DNA from: Immersiella caudata
Taxonomy: Eukaryota; Ascomycota; Sordariomycetes; Sordariales; Lasiosphaeriaceae
Assembly: GCA_030512335.1 (NCBI GenBank)
Contig: JAULSU010000001.1
Span: 7,130,001-7,194,000, forward strand
DNA length: 64,000 nucleotides
Direction: 5' to 3'
Shown here in pieces: positions 48,134-60,138 of the stretch. Position 1 is the stretch's first letter; each line of letters opens with the position of its first letter. A program made the position numbers and the translations under genes. Under the pieces are notes generated by a model. It was given only the letters and a program-made list of their open reading frames with translations, had not been told where the DNA came from and did not search any database.

Positions 48134-49214
48134 TCACCGCATGGTGTAGACGCCCGTCGAAACCACATGATACCCCCTTTTCCCAACTCTGACCGTCAAC
48201 TCACTCTTCCAGTCTTTCCCGTTGTCCAACCGCTCAATCACCCTCCCAAATGTATATTGTGGCTCCCATCCCAATTCCTTAACTGCCTTGCTTGAATCGT
48301 ACACCCGATCAATTCTCCCCAGGTACTTCCACCCCTTGGCGTCAAAAACCGCCCTTGTCTGGGGAACCGCGATCCTCATCTGTGCCCCCGGATCCATATC
48401 CAACCCCCGCAACACTGACCCATTCTTCTCAAATGGCGGCGGCGCACTAATAATGTATTTCCCATACCTCAACTGCTTCGCCTTCCTCACCGCACAAACA
48501 CAAGCCCTCACCACATCTTCAATATCCACCCTCCTATACGCCAACTCACACACCTTCAAATTCGCATCCTCCATCGACTCTCTCCTCTCATCGTCGTCGT
48601 CACCCTCAGGAAAGAACCTACTCGTCCTGAGAACCACCATGGGCAACCCATGCTCCTTATGGAATAACCAGCATAGGTCCTCGGCCGCGGTCTTTGTCGC
48701 GCCGTAGATGTTCTTTGGTCGGGGGGCAACCGACTCGTCAATCCAAACGGCCTGCTGGCCGGGTTCAGGAGAAAGTGCAGAGCCGAAGGTGGAGGTGGTG
48801 GAGATAAAGGTGAAGGTTTCGATGCCGAAGGTGGTAGCTGCCTCGAGGAGGTTGAGAGTTCCCGTCATATTAACGGAGAGGAAGGCGGATTTGGGGTGAG
48901 AAGCGATATGCGGTTTGTGAAGGGTGGCGGTGTGGATTATCTAACGGGGTTGTTAGGATGGATCGGGATGTGACAGAATGGGGAGGATGTTGGTAGGATG
49001 GATGGGTACGTACATGGGTTATGGAGGGCTGGGAGGTGAAGAGGGCGGTTAGTTGTTCAGCGGAGGTGATATCGGTGAGGAGGTTGGTTGTCAAGGAGGG
49101 GAGGATGTCGATCCCAAAGGGGGAGAGGCCAAATGAGGAGAGGGAGAGCATGAGGGCGGTGCCGAGGTGGCCCGAGGAGCCGGTCACAAGGACCTCTGGG
49201 GGCGGTTGGGACAT
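48134..49214 (-). CDS. NAD(P)-dependent epimerase/dehydratase-like SDR (335 aa)
   Basis: Exons 49214-49014 and 48940-48134 give 336 codons; the 73-nt intron has GTACGT, CCTAACA and GTTAG signals and joins SITH to IIHTATLHKPH in frame. The Rossmann glycine motif is T-G-S-S-G-H-L-G (residues 11-18). The catalytic set is STTS (about 114-117) and Y146-GAT-K150, i.e. the YxxxK of extended short-chain dehydrogenases. VNMTGTLNLLEAA is typical of the NAD-dependent epimerase/dehydratase family. Length and motif order match nucleotide-sugar epimerases, but bacterial-type uronate dehydrogenases and others share them, and the substrate cannot be read from sequence. No signal peptide. An acidic insertion (GDDDDERRES) sits on the predicted surface. 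No metabolic neighbours help. Confidence 0.88.
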
Positions 49215-50081
49215 TGCGAGAGGCAGGTAGGTTGGTGGGTTGCTGTAGAAGGGCGGAGGTAAGTGAATATGTGGAGCTTGAGATGAGGTGCAGTGTTTCT
49301 TGAAGCTTTATGGTGTTGAATCTGGCGTGCTCCGGTGAGTCACGGAGGGATCGCCGCGATGTAGCGGCAAGGGCGGGCCAAGAGTCTTCCGGGTCCCCAC
49401 CAGTTCGGCCGCGATAGGTTTGCTTCTTCGGGATTTAAGGCTATGCGAGCTGCGGGCACGAACGGCCTACAACCACTTTGCTTTTTTGTTGTCCCCATTG
49501 AATAAGGCAGGTCTAGGGTCAAGGCTGCTCCGCGCCAAGCTCGTCTTACACCGCATTAGGAAGGTGTGTTATTGGTGCCTTTTCGACCCGGGAATTGGCA
49601 TCAGTGGAGAATTTGATCTATACTTCAATTCCGTGGTAGGGGTTTGTATGTTTGATCTATCAGCGCTTGATCCGGCGGTCTGGGTGGCCAGACTCTGGTG
49701 AATCCGTGGCTGCTTCTGTAAGTCCGGATCCAACTGGCCGCCGAATTGAGGGCGCGTAATGCAGATTAAAGAAAATAACACACATTCAAGTGTACGGATA
49801 AACCCAAAACGCATCGCCAAGTAAGAGACAGCTGATGTTGATTTTGCACGGAATTTTAAGGTTCACCGATAAAGCCCGAATTGACCGATTAAGCCCGGGC
49901 TCCGACCCGGCTCGGCTCATAAAGTGGGTCCTGTCAGCGCGGTCAACAGTCGTCATTGACCACCGCGATTTTCTTATCCGCCTCGTTGTCCTTCATTCTC
50001 ACCGCCATCACCACCGAACGAGGGTCAGGAAGGAAACTTTCAACTCCCCTTCCGCCTCAAACTCCCACAGGTTGGGGCATC
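49215..50081. other. Divergent intergenic region
   Basis: Upstream regions of the epimerase-like and ABC1-like genes. No gene or clear motif. Confidence 0.5.
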
Positions 50082-52291
50082 ATGCTCCGCCAACTCCTCG
50101 CCGGCGCAAGCCTGCGAGCGACAAGCCGGCGCACGCTCCTCCACCACTCCCATCTCAAAACACCACCAACCTTTCTCCGACACGCACAACCACCACGCCG
50201 CCGCATAACAAACCAAGCCGGCGGCCCCTTCGAAGCTCTTCGTCCCCCCTCTCCCATATCCCTCGGTGCCCCTCGTCCCGCGCGCTCCTTTGATCGCATC
50301 CAAAAATACACCCGCCGCATCCTCATCCTCTCCGGCCTCCTCGCCACAACCTACCTCCTCGACCGCCAAATCTACGCTTCCGGCATAGCTCGGTCCGTAC
50401 GCACCTTCTCGCTAGGCCTTCTCGTCGCGCTCGACTACAAGCTCAACTTTCGATCTGAACCCCTGCCCCTCATCGGGGCCGAAGGCGGTATCGACTCCCT
50501 ACACAAGCGCAACGCGGAGCGGTTATTCAACCTGCTAAGAGACAATGGCGGGCTATATCTGAAGATAGGGCAGGCCATCGCGATGCAGAGCGCTGTGCTG
50601 CCCCCGGAGTTTGCGAAGATGTTCAGTAGGATGTTTGATGATGCGCCGCAGGACGCGTGGGAGGAGGTAGAGAAGGTGATAAGGGAAGATTTTGGGGGGA
50701 AGGGGGTAGAAGAGGTGTTTGGGATTAGTTGGTCGGGCCAGGAGGGGAAAGGGGTCATGGAGAGAACGGCTAGGGCAAGCGCCAGTGTCGCGCAGGTCCA
50801 CTGGGCAAGATTGGCGGACGGGAAGGAGGTGGCTGTTAAAATTCAGAAGCCGTGAGTGTTCCTATTGGGCGTGGTTTCGGGGAGGCTGTTTGCTGCATAG
50901 TGTATGGACTGTGGTTGAGGCGGATCGGAGATGGTGGTGCTGAGACATTAGGGGGATGGGCTGACAACCGCTACAGGGAGATCGCGAAGCAGGTTGGGTG
51001 GGATCTCTGGGCTTTCAAGTGAGTTCTTTGCGGCACGGGTTAGAGGAACGGAAAAAGCTAACGGTTGGTTAGAACGGTTACCAAGGTGTATTCTTGGTGG
51101 TTCGACTTGCCGCTGTATTCTCTGGTCCCGTTTATCACAGAGCGATTAATGCTGGAGACGGACTTTGAGAATGAAGCCAGAAATTCGGAGCGAATGCGGG
51201 ATCTCGTCAACAGCGAGCCCGGGCTCAGGGGTCGGGTTTACGTCCCCCCAGTATACCCCGAGCTGAGCTCGAAGCGGGTGCTCACAACAGAGTGGATCGA
51301 AGGGGTACGATTGTGGGATAAAGGTGCACTCACAGGTCCTTGGATAGGAGGCTATGGCAAGGGCTCAGCAGGAGTTCACGGAGCGCAGTTGAGCCTTCCA
51401 AATATGGACGACATACGCCGAGAGCTGCGCGAGAATCCTAACAGCCAATCTCTGAAGCCAGAACGAACAGAGTGGAAAGGCCGTCGCGGAAAGGGAGGCC
51501 TGGGGTTGTCGACGGGCGATGTCATGACTACCATGGTCGACCTGTTCTCGGCGCAAATCTTCAAATGGGGAGTTGTGCACTGCGACCCCCATCCCGGAAA
51601 TATCTTCATTCGTCGTCTGCCAAATGGCTACCCCGAGCTCGTACTCATTGACCACGGGCTGTACGTGTACATGAGCGAAAAGTTCCGCCGCGAATACAGC
51701 GAGTTCTGGAAGTCCCTCATGACGTTTGACAACAAACGTATCGGCGAGATCACAGCCGAATGGGGCATCAAAGCAGCGGATCTCTTTGCTTCCGCGACCC
51801 TTCTTCGTCCGTACGAAGGTGGAAGCGGCGAGTTCAAGAACCAAATGCTTACTCAGCTAGACGCCAAGATGACGTCTAGCCAGCGGCACTACGAGATGCA
51901 GAAGAAGATGAAGCAGGGAATTCGCGATATTCTTGCAGACGAAGAAAAGTGGCCCAAGGAACTCATCTTTATCGGGAGGAACATGCGCATCGTTCAGGGC
52001 AACAACCAATATCTCGGATCGCCTGTGAACAGAGTCAAGATGATGGGGGAGTGGGCAAGCCGGAGCTTGTTCGAGGACCCCAATAGGTCGTGGCGCGAGA
52101 GGACGGGCCACATGTATCGCCATATGTTGTTCAAAGGGGTGCTTTTCCTGTCGGATGTTGCCTTCTACTTCTTCAGGGTCAGGCAGTTGCTTGGGATAGG
52201 AGGCGGCATGGAAGACGAGGTTGAGGCACGGATGAGGAGCGTCGCCAAGGAGTTTGGCGTCGAGCTCCAGCATGATGTGTTCGAAGGGTGA
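50082..52291 (+). CDS. ABC1/UbiB-family mitochondrial kinase-like protein (676 aa), Mcp2/Cqd2-type
   Basis: Exons 50082-50851, 50977-51018 (only 42 nt) and 51073-52291 give 677 codons. The N-terminus is Arg/Ser/His-rich without acids, a likely mitochondrial presequence, then a hydrophobic segment (ILILSGLLATTYLL, about 80-93). Family features follow in order: KIGQ (161-164), the ASASVAQVH loop (about 232-240) in place of a kinase glycine-rich loop, AVK with Lys253, ETDFENEA, HCDPHPGN (about 440-447) as catalytic loop, and IDHG (about 463-466) where most kinases have DFG. ABC1/ADCK proteins support coenzyme Q metabolism and mitochondrial lipid homeostasis. The DHG form and inner-membrane topology point to the Mcp2 (Cqd2)/ADCK1/5 branch rather than Coq8; this branch assignment is inference. 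The 42-nt exon keeps frame and conserved sequence (EIAKQVGWDLWAF). Confidence 0.9.
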
Positions 52292-53779
52292 ACACGTTTT
52301 GAGATCTGGTGGTTTATCGGTTGTATGATGGTTGGCTGTATATTAGCTCCGCGGTCTAGATCCTAGACGGATACCCTCCCAGAAGTGTTTGTTTTGTGGT
52401 TAGAGGGCGTTTGGAAACGAGGACGGGCCAGAGGCAAGACTACACGATTGTGGGAGAGGCATATAGAGACATAGACGTGACATACTCTTCGCTCAATCGA
52501 TGTATATAAGTTTAGTCATGCATTCTTCAAGGTAAAACTCGACTGGCTATCAGACGATGGCACATGGTCCGCTTTTCGCCTGCGGGTCTTGCTACAGGGT
52601 CTGCTTACATCTGCGTACCCTGCAACGGTATTGCATCCCCAACGCTTGCGGGACTGCTAAAAGGGCTCGCGGTATCGGAAGTGTGGGGACTCAACAGGAG
52701 CGCTTGAACTCAACCTGGTGAATTCTTTTCGTTGCTATGTATCGGCAACTCACAAGTCAATCGAAGGGATGCGAGCGCCCAAAAGAGACCGTGAGATGTC
52801 TATAATAGCCCATCAACCTGCAAAATACCCCTGAACCACATCCCACTTCATGACCATGAGAAATCGCACTCCTAGAGAAGAACCTGAGCCAATGCCCCAG
52901 CCGCATTACTCATCCGATCCTCCGGTCTCTGCGGCCCCGGGACTTCGGCCCACGGCAGAAAGAGCCCCTCTCCCCCAAAAAGCCAAGCCATGAGGCGATG
53001 GGACCAACACTGTCCCCAATCACGTCATTGACGCTAAGCCCTTTAGCGGAACAGCGTTTTTTTCACACCTGACTGCTTCGACACAAGCCGCACTCGCCCG
53101 CGGGGCATGCAGAGCACGCTTAGAAAACGTGCAACTGCTTTGCATGGGGTATCTGGACGACCGGGATATACCGCCACGTAAAAGGTTGGATTCTGGGAGC
53201 GCGGGGCAGTGAGGCAATTGCTAAGCCGCGAGGTCACTTGTGCTTGCGTGTCGGCGGTGGGGGTGACATGTGCAGTTATCCTGCCTGAAGCTTTTCGAGG
53301 CCCGATTTCCTACGTTCCCTCTTCCGTAATAAGGGTCCGCAACCGGGGGCACTTTGGCTTGATGATGGCCGAAGTACCTCCTTAGCTAGCTGTCGTGTGC
53401 CTTGCTTTGATGGGCAGCGCGAGGAGGCAATCCCATCCTTGCGGCCACTTGCGGAGAGGGCGGGACAACCTTGATAGAATAATACCCATTGCTTGCGTGG
53501 ATGCCGGTCGGTCGGCAAGTGCGTACGCCCTTCCCGTCCTGGGGGAATATGGGATAATAAATAGACCCCGTTTCGCCCTCAACAAGCGGGTCGTGTCTCC
53601 TTTGAGGCTTCTTTTGTGTCTTACTCCCTCCCCATCCTCCTCAAAGCTCCTGGTTTCCTCCTGATCGACCTGTCTGCCTCCCTCTTGTGCCAACAGCCTG
53701 ACGCTTACTCGCTCCGAGAACCCCATTGCGCTCTTCGTCCAACACCCTGCCAAGCGGATTAGCTACCAGTTCAGACAGA
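52292..53779. other. Intergenic region upstream of ATP sulfurylase
   Basis: No gene supported. Contains a near-consensus CYS3/MetR-like site (separate entry) and a CT-rich stretch just before the start codon, common in fungal promoters. Confidence 0.5.
53019..53028 (-). promoter_or_regulatory. CYS3/MetR-like site, 9 of 10
   Basis: On the minus strand the bases are ATGACGTGAT, matching the Neurospora CYS3 consensus ATGRYRYCAT at nine of ten positions. It lies about 750 bp before the ATP sulfurylase start. Sulfur control of that gene through CYS3/MetR is known in other fungi; this particular site is inferred and could be chance. Confidence 0.3.
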
Positions 53780-55971
53780 ATGGCGAACTCTCCCCACGGC
53801 GGCGTCCTCAAGGACCTGCTCGCGCGCGATGCTCCTCGCCAGTCGGAGCTCTCCGCCGAAGCCGAGACACTGCCGGCTCTCCTCCTCAGCGAGCGTCAAC
53901 TCTGCGATCTCGAGCTCCTGCTCAGCGGTGGTTTCTCCCCCCTTGAAGGTTCGCTCCCAATTCCACTCTCCACATCTTCCGGTGCCTTATCCGATTCTCC
54001 GCGGGGAATTTGTGCCTGCGCTTTGTTGTCGCCGTCTCCAACTTTTTGTCCGACCATGGTGGGGCACGCAGGAACCCCGCCATCGGCAAGCCGCAATGCG
54101 AATGGCTGCCCACGGACAGGGCGATAGTGCGAGGAGAACTTGGGCTGATGAATTGGCTTTCGTGATGCAGGTTTCATGAACGAGAAGGACTACAATGGGT
54201 AGGTCGCCCGTATAATTGCGCCTTTTTCAGGGCCAATTGGCCTAGGCGGGCGCTGATACGAGGCCTTCTACAGTGTCGTCAAGGACAACCGTCTTGCCGA
54301 TGGCGTGCTCTTCAGCATACCGATTACCCTCGACGTGAACCAAGAGACTATTGACGAGCTCGCGCTCAAGCCCGGAGCCCGCATCACGCTCCGTGACTTC
54401 AGAGATGACAGAAACCTGGCCATCCTCACTATCGAGGACATCTACAAGCCCGACAAGTAAGTCGTTGACCCCTCTAAACCCCTCCAAAAGCATGCCAAGC
54501 TTTGCGTCATTGCGCCGCATTTTGGACAATTGTCCAGGCTAACGTGCCATCCTAGAGCGCTCGAGGCCAAGGATGTATTTGGGGGAGACGAGGAGCACCC
54601 CGCAGTTCATTACCTCTTCAATACCGCAAAGGACTTCTATGTGGGGGGCAAGCTCGAGGCCATCAACAGGCTGCAGCACTATGACTTTGTGGATCTGCGA
54701 TGTAAGTGGAATTGACCGATGGGGGATCTCTCACATGGTCGGATTTGAGCGAACGATGGGCTAACCGGGCTGAAGACACACCCGCCGAGCTTCGGCTTCA
54801 CTTTGACAAGCTTGGCTGGTCCAAGGTCGTCGCTTTCCAGACCCGTAACCCCATGCACCGCGCTCACCGCGAGCTGACCGTTCGGGCGGCGCGATCCCAC
54901 CAGGCCAATGTCCTCATCCACCCCGTCGTTGGCTTGACCAAGCCTGGTGACATCGACCACTTCACGCGCGTGCGCGTATACAAGGCTCTGCTCCCGAGAT
55001 ACCCTAACGGAATGGCCGTGCTTGGTCTGCTTCCTCTGGCCATGCGCATGGGTGGCCCCCGTGAGGCCATCTGGCACGCCATCATCCGCAAGAACCACGG
55101 CGCTACACACTTCATCGTCGGTCGTGACCACGCCGGTCCTGGCAAGAACAGCAAGGGCGTCGACTTCTACGGGCCCTATGATGCCCAGTACGCCGTCGAG
55201 AAGTACAGGGATGAGCTTGGAATCGAGGTCGTCCCCTTCCAGATGATGACATATCTGCCCGACACTGACGAGTATGCGCCGGTGGACGAGATCCCCAAGG
55301 GTGTGAGGACGCTCAACATCTCGGGCACTGAGCTGCGTGCTCGCCTCCGCAGTGGTCGGGAGATCCCCGAATGGTTCTCATATCCCGAGGTTGTCAAGGT
55401 TCTGAGAGAGTCGCACCCCCCGAGGTCTCAGCAGGGCTTCACCATCTTCCTCACCGGATACCAGAACAGCGGCAAGGATTCGATCGCAAGAGCCCTCCAA
55501 GTGACTCTCAACCAGCAAGGTGGCAGGTCGGTGTCGATGCTCCTCGGTGAGACTGTCCGTCACGAGCTCTCCTCCGAGCTGGGCTTCAGCCGGGAAGACC
55601 GCGACAAAAACATTGCCCGCATTGCTTTCGTCGCCTCGGAGCTGACCAGGTCCGGTGCTGCTGTGATTGCGGCCCCAATTGCCCCGTTCGAGGCGGCAAG
55701 GCAACACGCTCGCGAGCTCGTCGAAAAGTACGGCGATTTCTATCTCGTCCACGTGGCGACTCCGCTCGAGTACTGCGAGAAGACGGATAAGAGGGGCATC
55801 TACAAGAAGGCACGGAGCGGTGAGATCAAGGGCTTCACCGGCGTCGACGACCCGTATGAGCCTCCCGTCAAGCCGAACCTGGTGGTGGACGCCGAGAAGC
55901 AATCAGTGCGGTCGATTGTCCATCAGATTGTCCTGCTGCTGGAGAGTCAGGGTCTGCTGGACAGATTCTAA
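53780..55971 (+). CDS. ATP sulfurylase (sulfate adenylyltransferase), 573 aa
   Basis: Exons 53780-53948, 54171-54198 (28 nt), 54274-54456, 54556-54701 and 54776-55971 give 574 codons, the standard fungal length. The enzyme converts sulfate and ATP to adenosine 5'-phosphosulfate, the first step of sulfate assimilation. Catalytic motifs are QTRNP (about 197-201), HRAH (203-206) and GRDHAGPG (about 291-298). DLRYTPAELR is rebuilt at the last intron. From about residue 395 on lies the APS-kinase-like domain, with a degenerate P-loop GYQNSGKD. In filamentous fungi this domain is catalytically dead and makes the hexamer allosterically inhibited by PAPS. The first intron (222 nt, GTTCGC donor) is unusually long with a weak donor but is forced by phase and by the PLEGFMNEKDYNGV motif. 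Equivalent to yeast MET3 and Neurospora cys-11. Confidence 0.97.
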
Positions 55972-57336
55972 GCTGATCTGTTGAGCGGTGTGTTGTGTTT
56001 GCCTGCTCCTCGCGCAGGATTGAGACCGGGCATGTGGAGCCCCGAGGCTGCTGACAGGGGCCGGGGCAGCCGAGCCCAGGCGGTTGTTCCACCAGCACGG
56101 AGGACGGCGGTGTCGCTGATCCTCCGGAGCCCGTGAAGTGGACGTGCCGAATTTCAACGAGATGGATTTGCTGGGAGGGGACCAGGAGCGGTGGCCGTTC
56201 CGGGGATATACAGAAATACCCAGACATAGGGGAGACAGAACTGGAGACAGAAATAAACGGTAATTCCAAACCTGTGCAAAAGGCACAGTTCATCACACAG
56301 TCTCAGCGACTTCCGAGTAACCTTGTCCGTGATGGAGTGACGGAGGGACGAACAACGCGCTTAGCTCTGTGTGGATGGCTCTTGGCTCTGTGCCGAACGT
56401 TCCCTGCTGATTCGACCATCCGCTCAAGGATGGATCTGGTGGTTGCTGGTCGCCAATGAATTGGCGTTCGGCAGAGCGCTTAACTGCAGGCTGGTCCGCC
56501 CAAGCAACGAACAAGACAGGGCTCGGCGGCATTCGTAATATGTGCCCAATCGAACCTGTGCTGCCTTCCTCTCGGCTCGGGACGAAAAGCAGGATGTGTG
56601 TGTTGATTAATTGCAACTCGGTACGACTGCAGACGAGACATGCCGAATGTCGAACACGAGGGGAATTGGATCGATGATGGGTGGAGTTGAGGCCAGGCCA
56701 CACTGTGAAGGTGGGTGCGGGAAGGCGAAGGAGTTGGAAGCTGCGGGAGCCACATCACACAGTGGCTTTGCTGCTGGGCAACGCCCAATGCACTGTTTGA
56801 TGCCAGGAAGCGCGTGGGGCCTTTCTGCCCAAGATGGTGCCCAAGTGGCGCGACGGCACAGTGTGCGCAGACTGCCCTTGCCGCCAGAGCGAATCACCGT
56901 CAGTGCACTCGCTCGCAACACCACCATTTGCCAGCCAACGAGGATCGCGGAAGCCAGCCTGGAGCTCGAACGCTGCCTTGGGCGTGTAATCTTGTGCTGC
57001 CACCTCGTTTCCCGCCGTCATTGCAATCGACATCGGCAGTCTTATCTCTTGCAGAGCAGGCAGTACCGCACTGTAGGAGCAGCCGTCGAACCAAGCCCGT
57101 ATCCCGCGTCCCGTCGCACAGCACGCGCGCTCTACCTGAGTCTGGGTACTGCTCGAAGCATCGGTAACGTCGACTGTACCGCCGTCGCGGACTCCTTCCA
57201 ATCCCCAACCTGCACACCTGCGCCCCCCGGTCACAGCTTACCCGCTGGCTGCTGGACCCCCCGACGCCCATCGCTCCCGGCAGGTAGCCTTCCCGATCCG
57301 AGGGGCGGCTGACAGCCCCGACCGACATGAGCCAAC
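55972..57336. other. Intergenic region
   Basis: ATP sulfurylase 3' side and leader of the RD-rich gene. A 233-codon plus-strand open frame (56611-57312) has no domains and ends just before the next start; not counted. Confidence 0.5.
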
Positions 57337-60138
57337 ATGCCATCCTCCAAAGATAAGGACGTCGTTGACGTCGACGACCGCTCCCGCGAGAAACGCCATC
57401 GTTCCAAGTCGGAGCGGAAGGAGAAGGACCGAGATCGAGAACGAGACCGTCATCGAGACAAGGACAGGGACCGTGAAAGAGACAGAGAAAAGGACAGCAG
57501 GGACAAGGATCGGGATCGTGAACGTGACCGCGACCGTGATCGCGACAGCCTCGTCGACCGGGACAAGGACTCCTCCGTTTCCCGTCACCGCTCGTCGAGA
57601 TCGTCGAAGCTGCGGCCGACCGACAGTGACTCGTACTCGCGCTCCCACCGCCACCACAGAGTGAAGGAGATGGAGAAGGAGGGTGACCTGCAGTACCAGG
57701 CGGCGGCATCCAGCTCAATGACGGATCTCGTACCTGAGCTCAGGAGAGGGCTGGGTAGCGAGCGAGGGAGCATTCCGTACCCGACCTTCAGCAAGACGCA
57801 CAGCAAAGAGTTTATTCAGAGCAGAGAGGATGTGTCGGCCAAGCCCAGACGGACGGATCCGCTCACTCCAGAGGCGACTGATCTCGGCGCAAGCGAGGTC
57901 AGAAGATCGAAATCGGTCGACTCGCCGCCAACGACCCGAAAGGCTTCCGTATCCCGCAAGGAATCTCACAAAAGCGAAAGGCCGCCCTCTCCACCCGAGA
58001 CCGAGACCAACCTCTCGGGGAAGAAGCGATCAGGAACGCCAGCGTCTCTGAGAGAGGAGGAGCGACGAAACGAGGAACGGCCAGGATCGAGAGATTCTTC
58101 GTATGTATCGAGGTCAACGTCCAAAGCTGGGAAGTCCAAGGTTTCGATGGCATCGAGCCAACGAACATTCATCCTTCCAATACACCCGCCAGGCCGTACC
58201 GAGAAGCCCAAAGGAGCCGCGTCCGAGGTGACCAATGCCTCAACTGTTGACTCTGCTGCAACCTCGGTTCTCCCCAAACGGAATGTTTCCCAAAAGATGT
58301 CCAGACCACCACCACTCGAGGTGGATTCATCACCGGAGTCCGCCGCAGACTCGTCGCCAAAGACGCCAATGACAGCCCCGAGCTACCCACCGATATCAAT
58401 ACCCTCTGAAGACAAGAGACCAACCGGCTCGGACATGCCCACACCAATAGCAACTCCAGCACCTGGACCGCCAGCACCTCCTCCGCCTCCTCCACCCCCG
58501 CCTCTCTTTAACGTTCAAGATGTTCCTCGTGTCGATTATCTGATGCAGAACGGAGGGCTGCCAAATACAGTGCCGAGAAAGTTCCTTGCTGTGCTCCCGA
58601 GACAGCCTATCGCCCGATCACCTTACAGCCACAACACACCGCCCCCAAACGCCGATGCCCTCTTCACGCCGTTTTTCACACTGCTCAACCAGTACCAGCA
58701 GGTTCTTAGCGGGCATGGCTCCGTTGCTGTTGCCACTGGGCACAAAACGATAGCTCGTAGGTTGCTAGACCGTCTGGAGAACGTTTTTTCTCGAGATCTT
58801 TCCACCCAAGGGTGTTCCTGCGTGATGTGCGAGCACTCAAACGAGCCGCATCGAGGACTCGGCTGGGGTGAAGTACTCGAGCGGGTTAGTGGGAGGATAG
58901 ACCTGCCGCAGTGGCCGCCCTTTGATCTCGCATTGGTCGGAAGCAAAGCTCAAGAAGGGCTCGCCGACATTCCTGCACGACCAGCCTCACCGGTCAAGAT
59001 GGATCCCGATATCGCAGAGGAGTTTAGGGAACATTATCTACGCCAGACGAAGCGGGTACGGGCCGCTGTCGACAAGTGGATGTCGAACTGTGACAAAGCC
59101 CCAGCGCCCCCGCCTCAAGAGGTTGACGACGAAACACTTACATTTGCAATTCTCACTAACCTCGAGCCGGAAGACCGACCTTTTTTCAATGCCCTTCTAT
59201 CAGGATCCCGGGATCTCCATCCAGCTACTCGTGCGCCAACCCCGCTTCGAAGACCGCGAAATGACTTCGTGGTAAGGACTGGACTGTCGCTTCAAAGGCT
59301 ATACCGGTTGCCTACTGCGCCTCGTGATGCCGAGACGGCCGTGTATCTCGTCAAGAACCCGGGACTCCACGACCTTCTCTTCACCATCTCCGATATCAAC
59401 CCATCAGAGTGGGAGATTCTGACCTCAGGTCGCTTCGACGGTTTCCTCTGGTCCGGAAACGACGACGAGGGGCACCAGGCGTCCGAGCTTCCGTCACGCG
59501 GCCAGACCCCGGCCAGCGGTATCTTTCCGAACAGCCCTGGCTTCCGAGCCGGTGCCACATCCCGCAACGCCTCTTTCTCGCGCGGCCCGACCCCCGCAAA
59601 CGCACCTTATTCCCGTGGCCCCACACCAGCAAACGGCATGCCGCCGTTCACGCGCGGCCAGACTCCCGCATCCTTCATCAGCGCCGCATCATCATCATAT
59701 CCTTCGCGGACCGCCGTATCGCACGATGAGGAGACCGAAATCGCCGTCCTAGCTGAGCTCGAGCGCGAGATCTTCAACGGCATGGAAGCTCTCGAAGACG
59801 CCTTCGAAAAGCTGCACGAGCAGGCCATGGCCGTCCGCGACAACCTCCGCCGGCGCGGTGCTGCCCTTTCAATGAGCCTACAACAACGTAGAGGCGCCAA
59901 CGGTGTTTCCGTGTTGCCGCTTAGTGGGTCGAGTAGCGTGTACGACCGCCCTGCGTGGGCCGATGACGAGAGCACGGACGGTGAAGGCCCACCGCTTAGC
60001 GACTGGGGCGGTGATGATGTTAGCGAGCTTGCGCCGGACGATTCGGCTAGTCAGATTAGCAGTAATCGGCACCGGAGACCGAAGAGGAGGAAGGAGAGGG
60101 CCACGCCTGCGCTAATCGAGGAGGAAGAGGAAGGATGA
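57337..60138 (+). CDS. RD/RE-rich protein of unknown function (933 aa)
   Basis: Single exon, 933 codons, with A at -3 of the start. Residues 10-75 are alternating Arg/Asp/Glu (RERDREKD type), like those of RNA-processing proteins. A long Ser/Pro/Lys-rich disordered region follows, ending in a run of nine prolines (about residue 390). A compact, probably folded domain spans about 395-715: DYLMQNGGLP, FFTLLNQYQQVL, then a Cys cluster C-x-C-x2-C (STQGCSCVMCEHS, near 492), LGWGEVLERVSGR and LPQWPPFDLAL. Four units of the form [FYS]-[ST]-R-G-[PQ]-T-P-A-[NS] lie at about 722-785. A coiled coil (EIAVLAELEREIFNGMEALEDAFEKL) follows, and the C-terminus is acidic after a basic patch (RHRRPKRRKER), a plausible nuclear signal. 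I do not recognise a defined function. The domain resembles other filamentous-ascomycete proteins I can recall only as uncharacterised. Confidence 0.85.
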   Translation: MPSSKDKDVVDVDDRSREKRHRSKSERKEKDRDRERDRHRDKDRDRERDREKDSRDKDRDRERDRDRDRDSLVDRDKDSSVSRHRSSRSSKLRPTDSDSYSRSHRHHRVKEMEKEGDLQYQAAASSSMTDLVPELRRGLGSERGSIPYPTFSKTHSKEFIQSREDVSAKPRRTDPLTPEATDLGASEVRRSKSVDSPPTTRKASVSRKESHKSERPPSPPETETNLSGKKRSGTPASLREEERRNEERPGSRDSSYVSRSTSKAGKSKVSMASSQRTFILPIHPPGRTEKPKGAASEVTNASTVDSAATSVLPKRNVSQKMSRPPPLEVDSSPESAADSSPKTPMTAPSYPPISIPSEDKRPTGSDMPTPIATPAPGPPAPPPPPPPPPLFNVQDVPRVDYLMQNGGLPNTVPRKFLAVLPRQPIARSPYSHNTPPPNADALFTPFFTLLNQYQQVLSGHGSVAVATGHKTIARRLLDRLENVFSRDLSTQGCSCVMCEHSNEPHRGLGWGEVLERVSGRIDLPQWPPFDLALVGSKAQEGLADIPARPASPVKMDPDIAEEFREHYLRQTKRVRAAVDKWMSNCDKAPAPPPQEVDDETLTFAILTNLEPEDRPFFNALLSGSRDLHPATRAPTPLRRPRNDFVVRTGLSLQRLYRLPTAPRDAETAVYLVKNPGLHDLLFTISDINPSEWEILTSGRFDGFLWSGNDDEGHQASELPSRGQTPASGIFPNSPGFRAGATSRNASFSRGPTPANAPYSRGPTPANGMPPFTRGQTPASFISAASSSYPSRTAVSHDEETEIAVLAELEREIFNGMEALEDAFEKLHEQAMAVRDNLRRRGAALSMSLQQRRGANGVSVLPLSGSSSVYDRPAWADDESTDGEGPPLSDWGGDDVSELAPDDSASQISSNRHRRPKRRKERATPALIEEEEEG

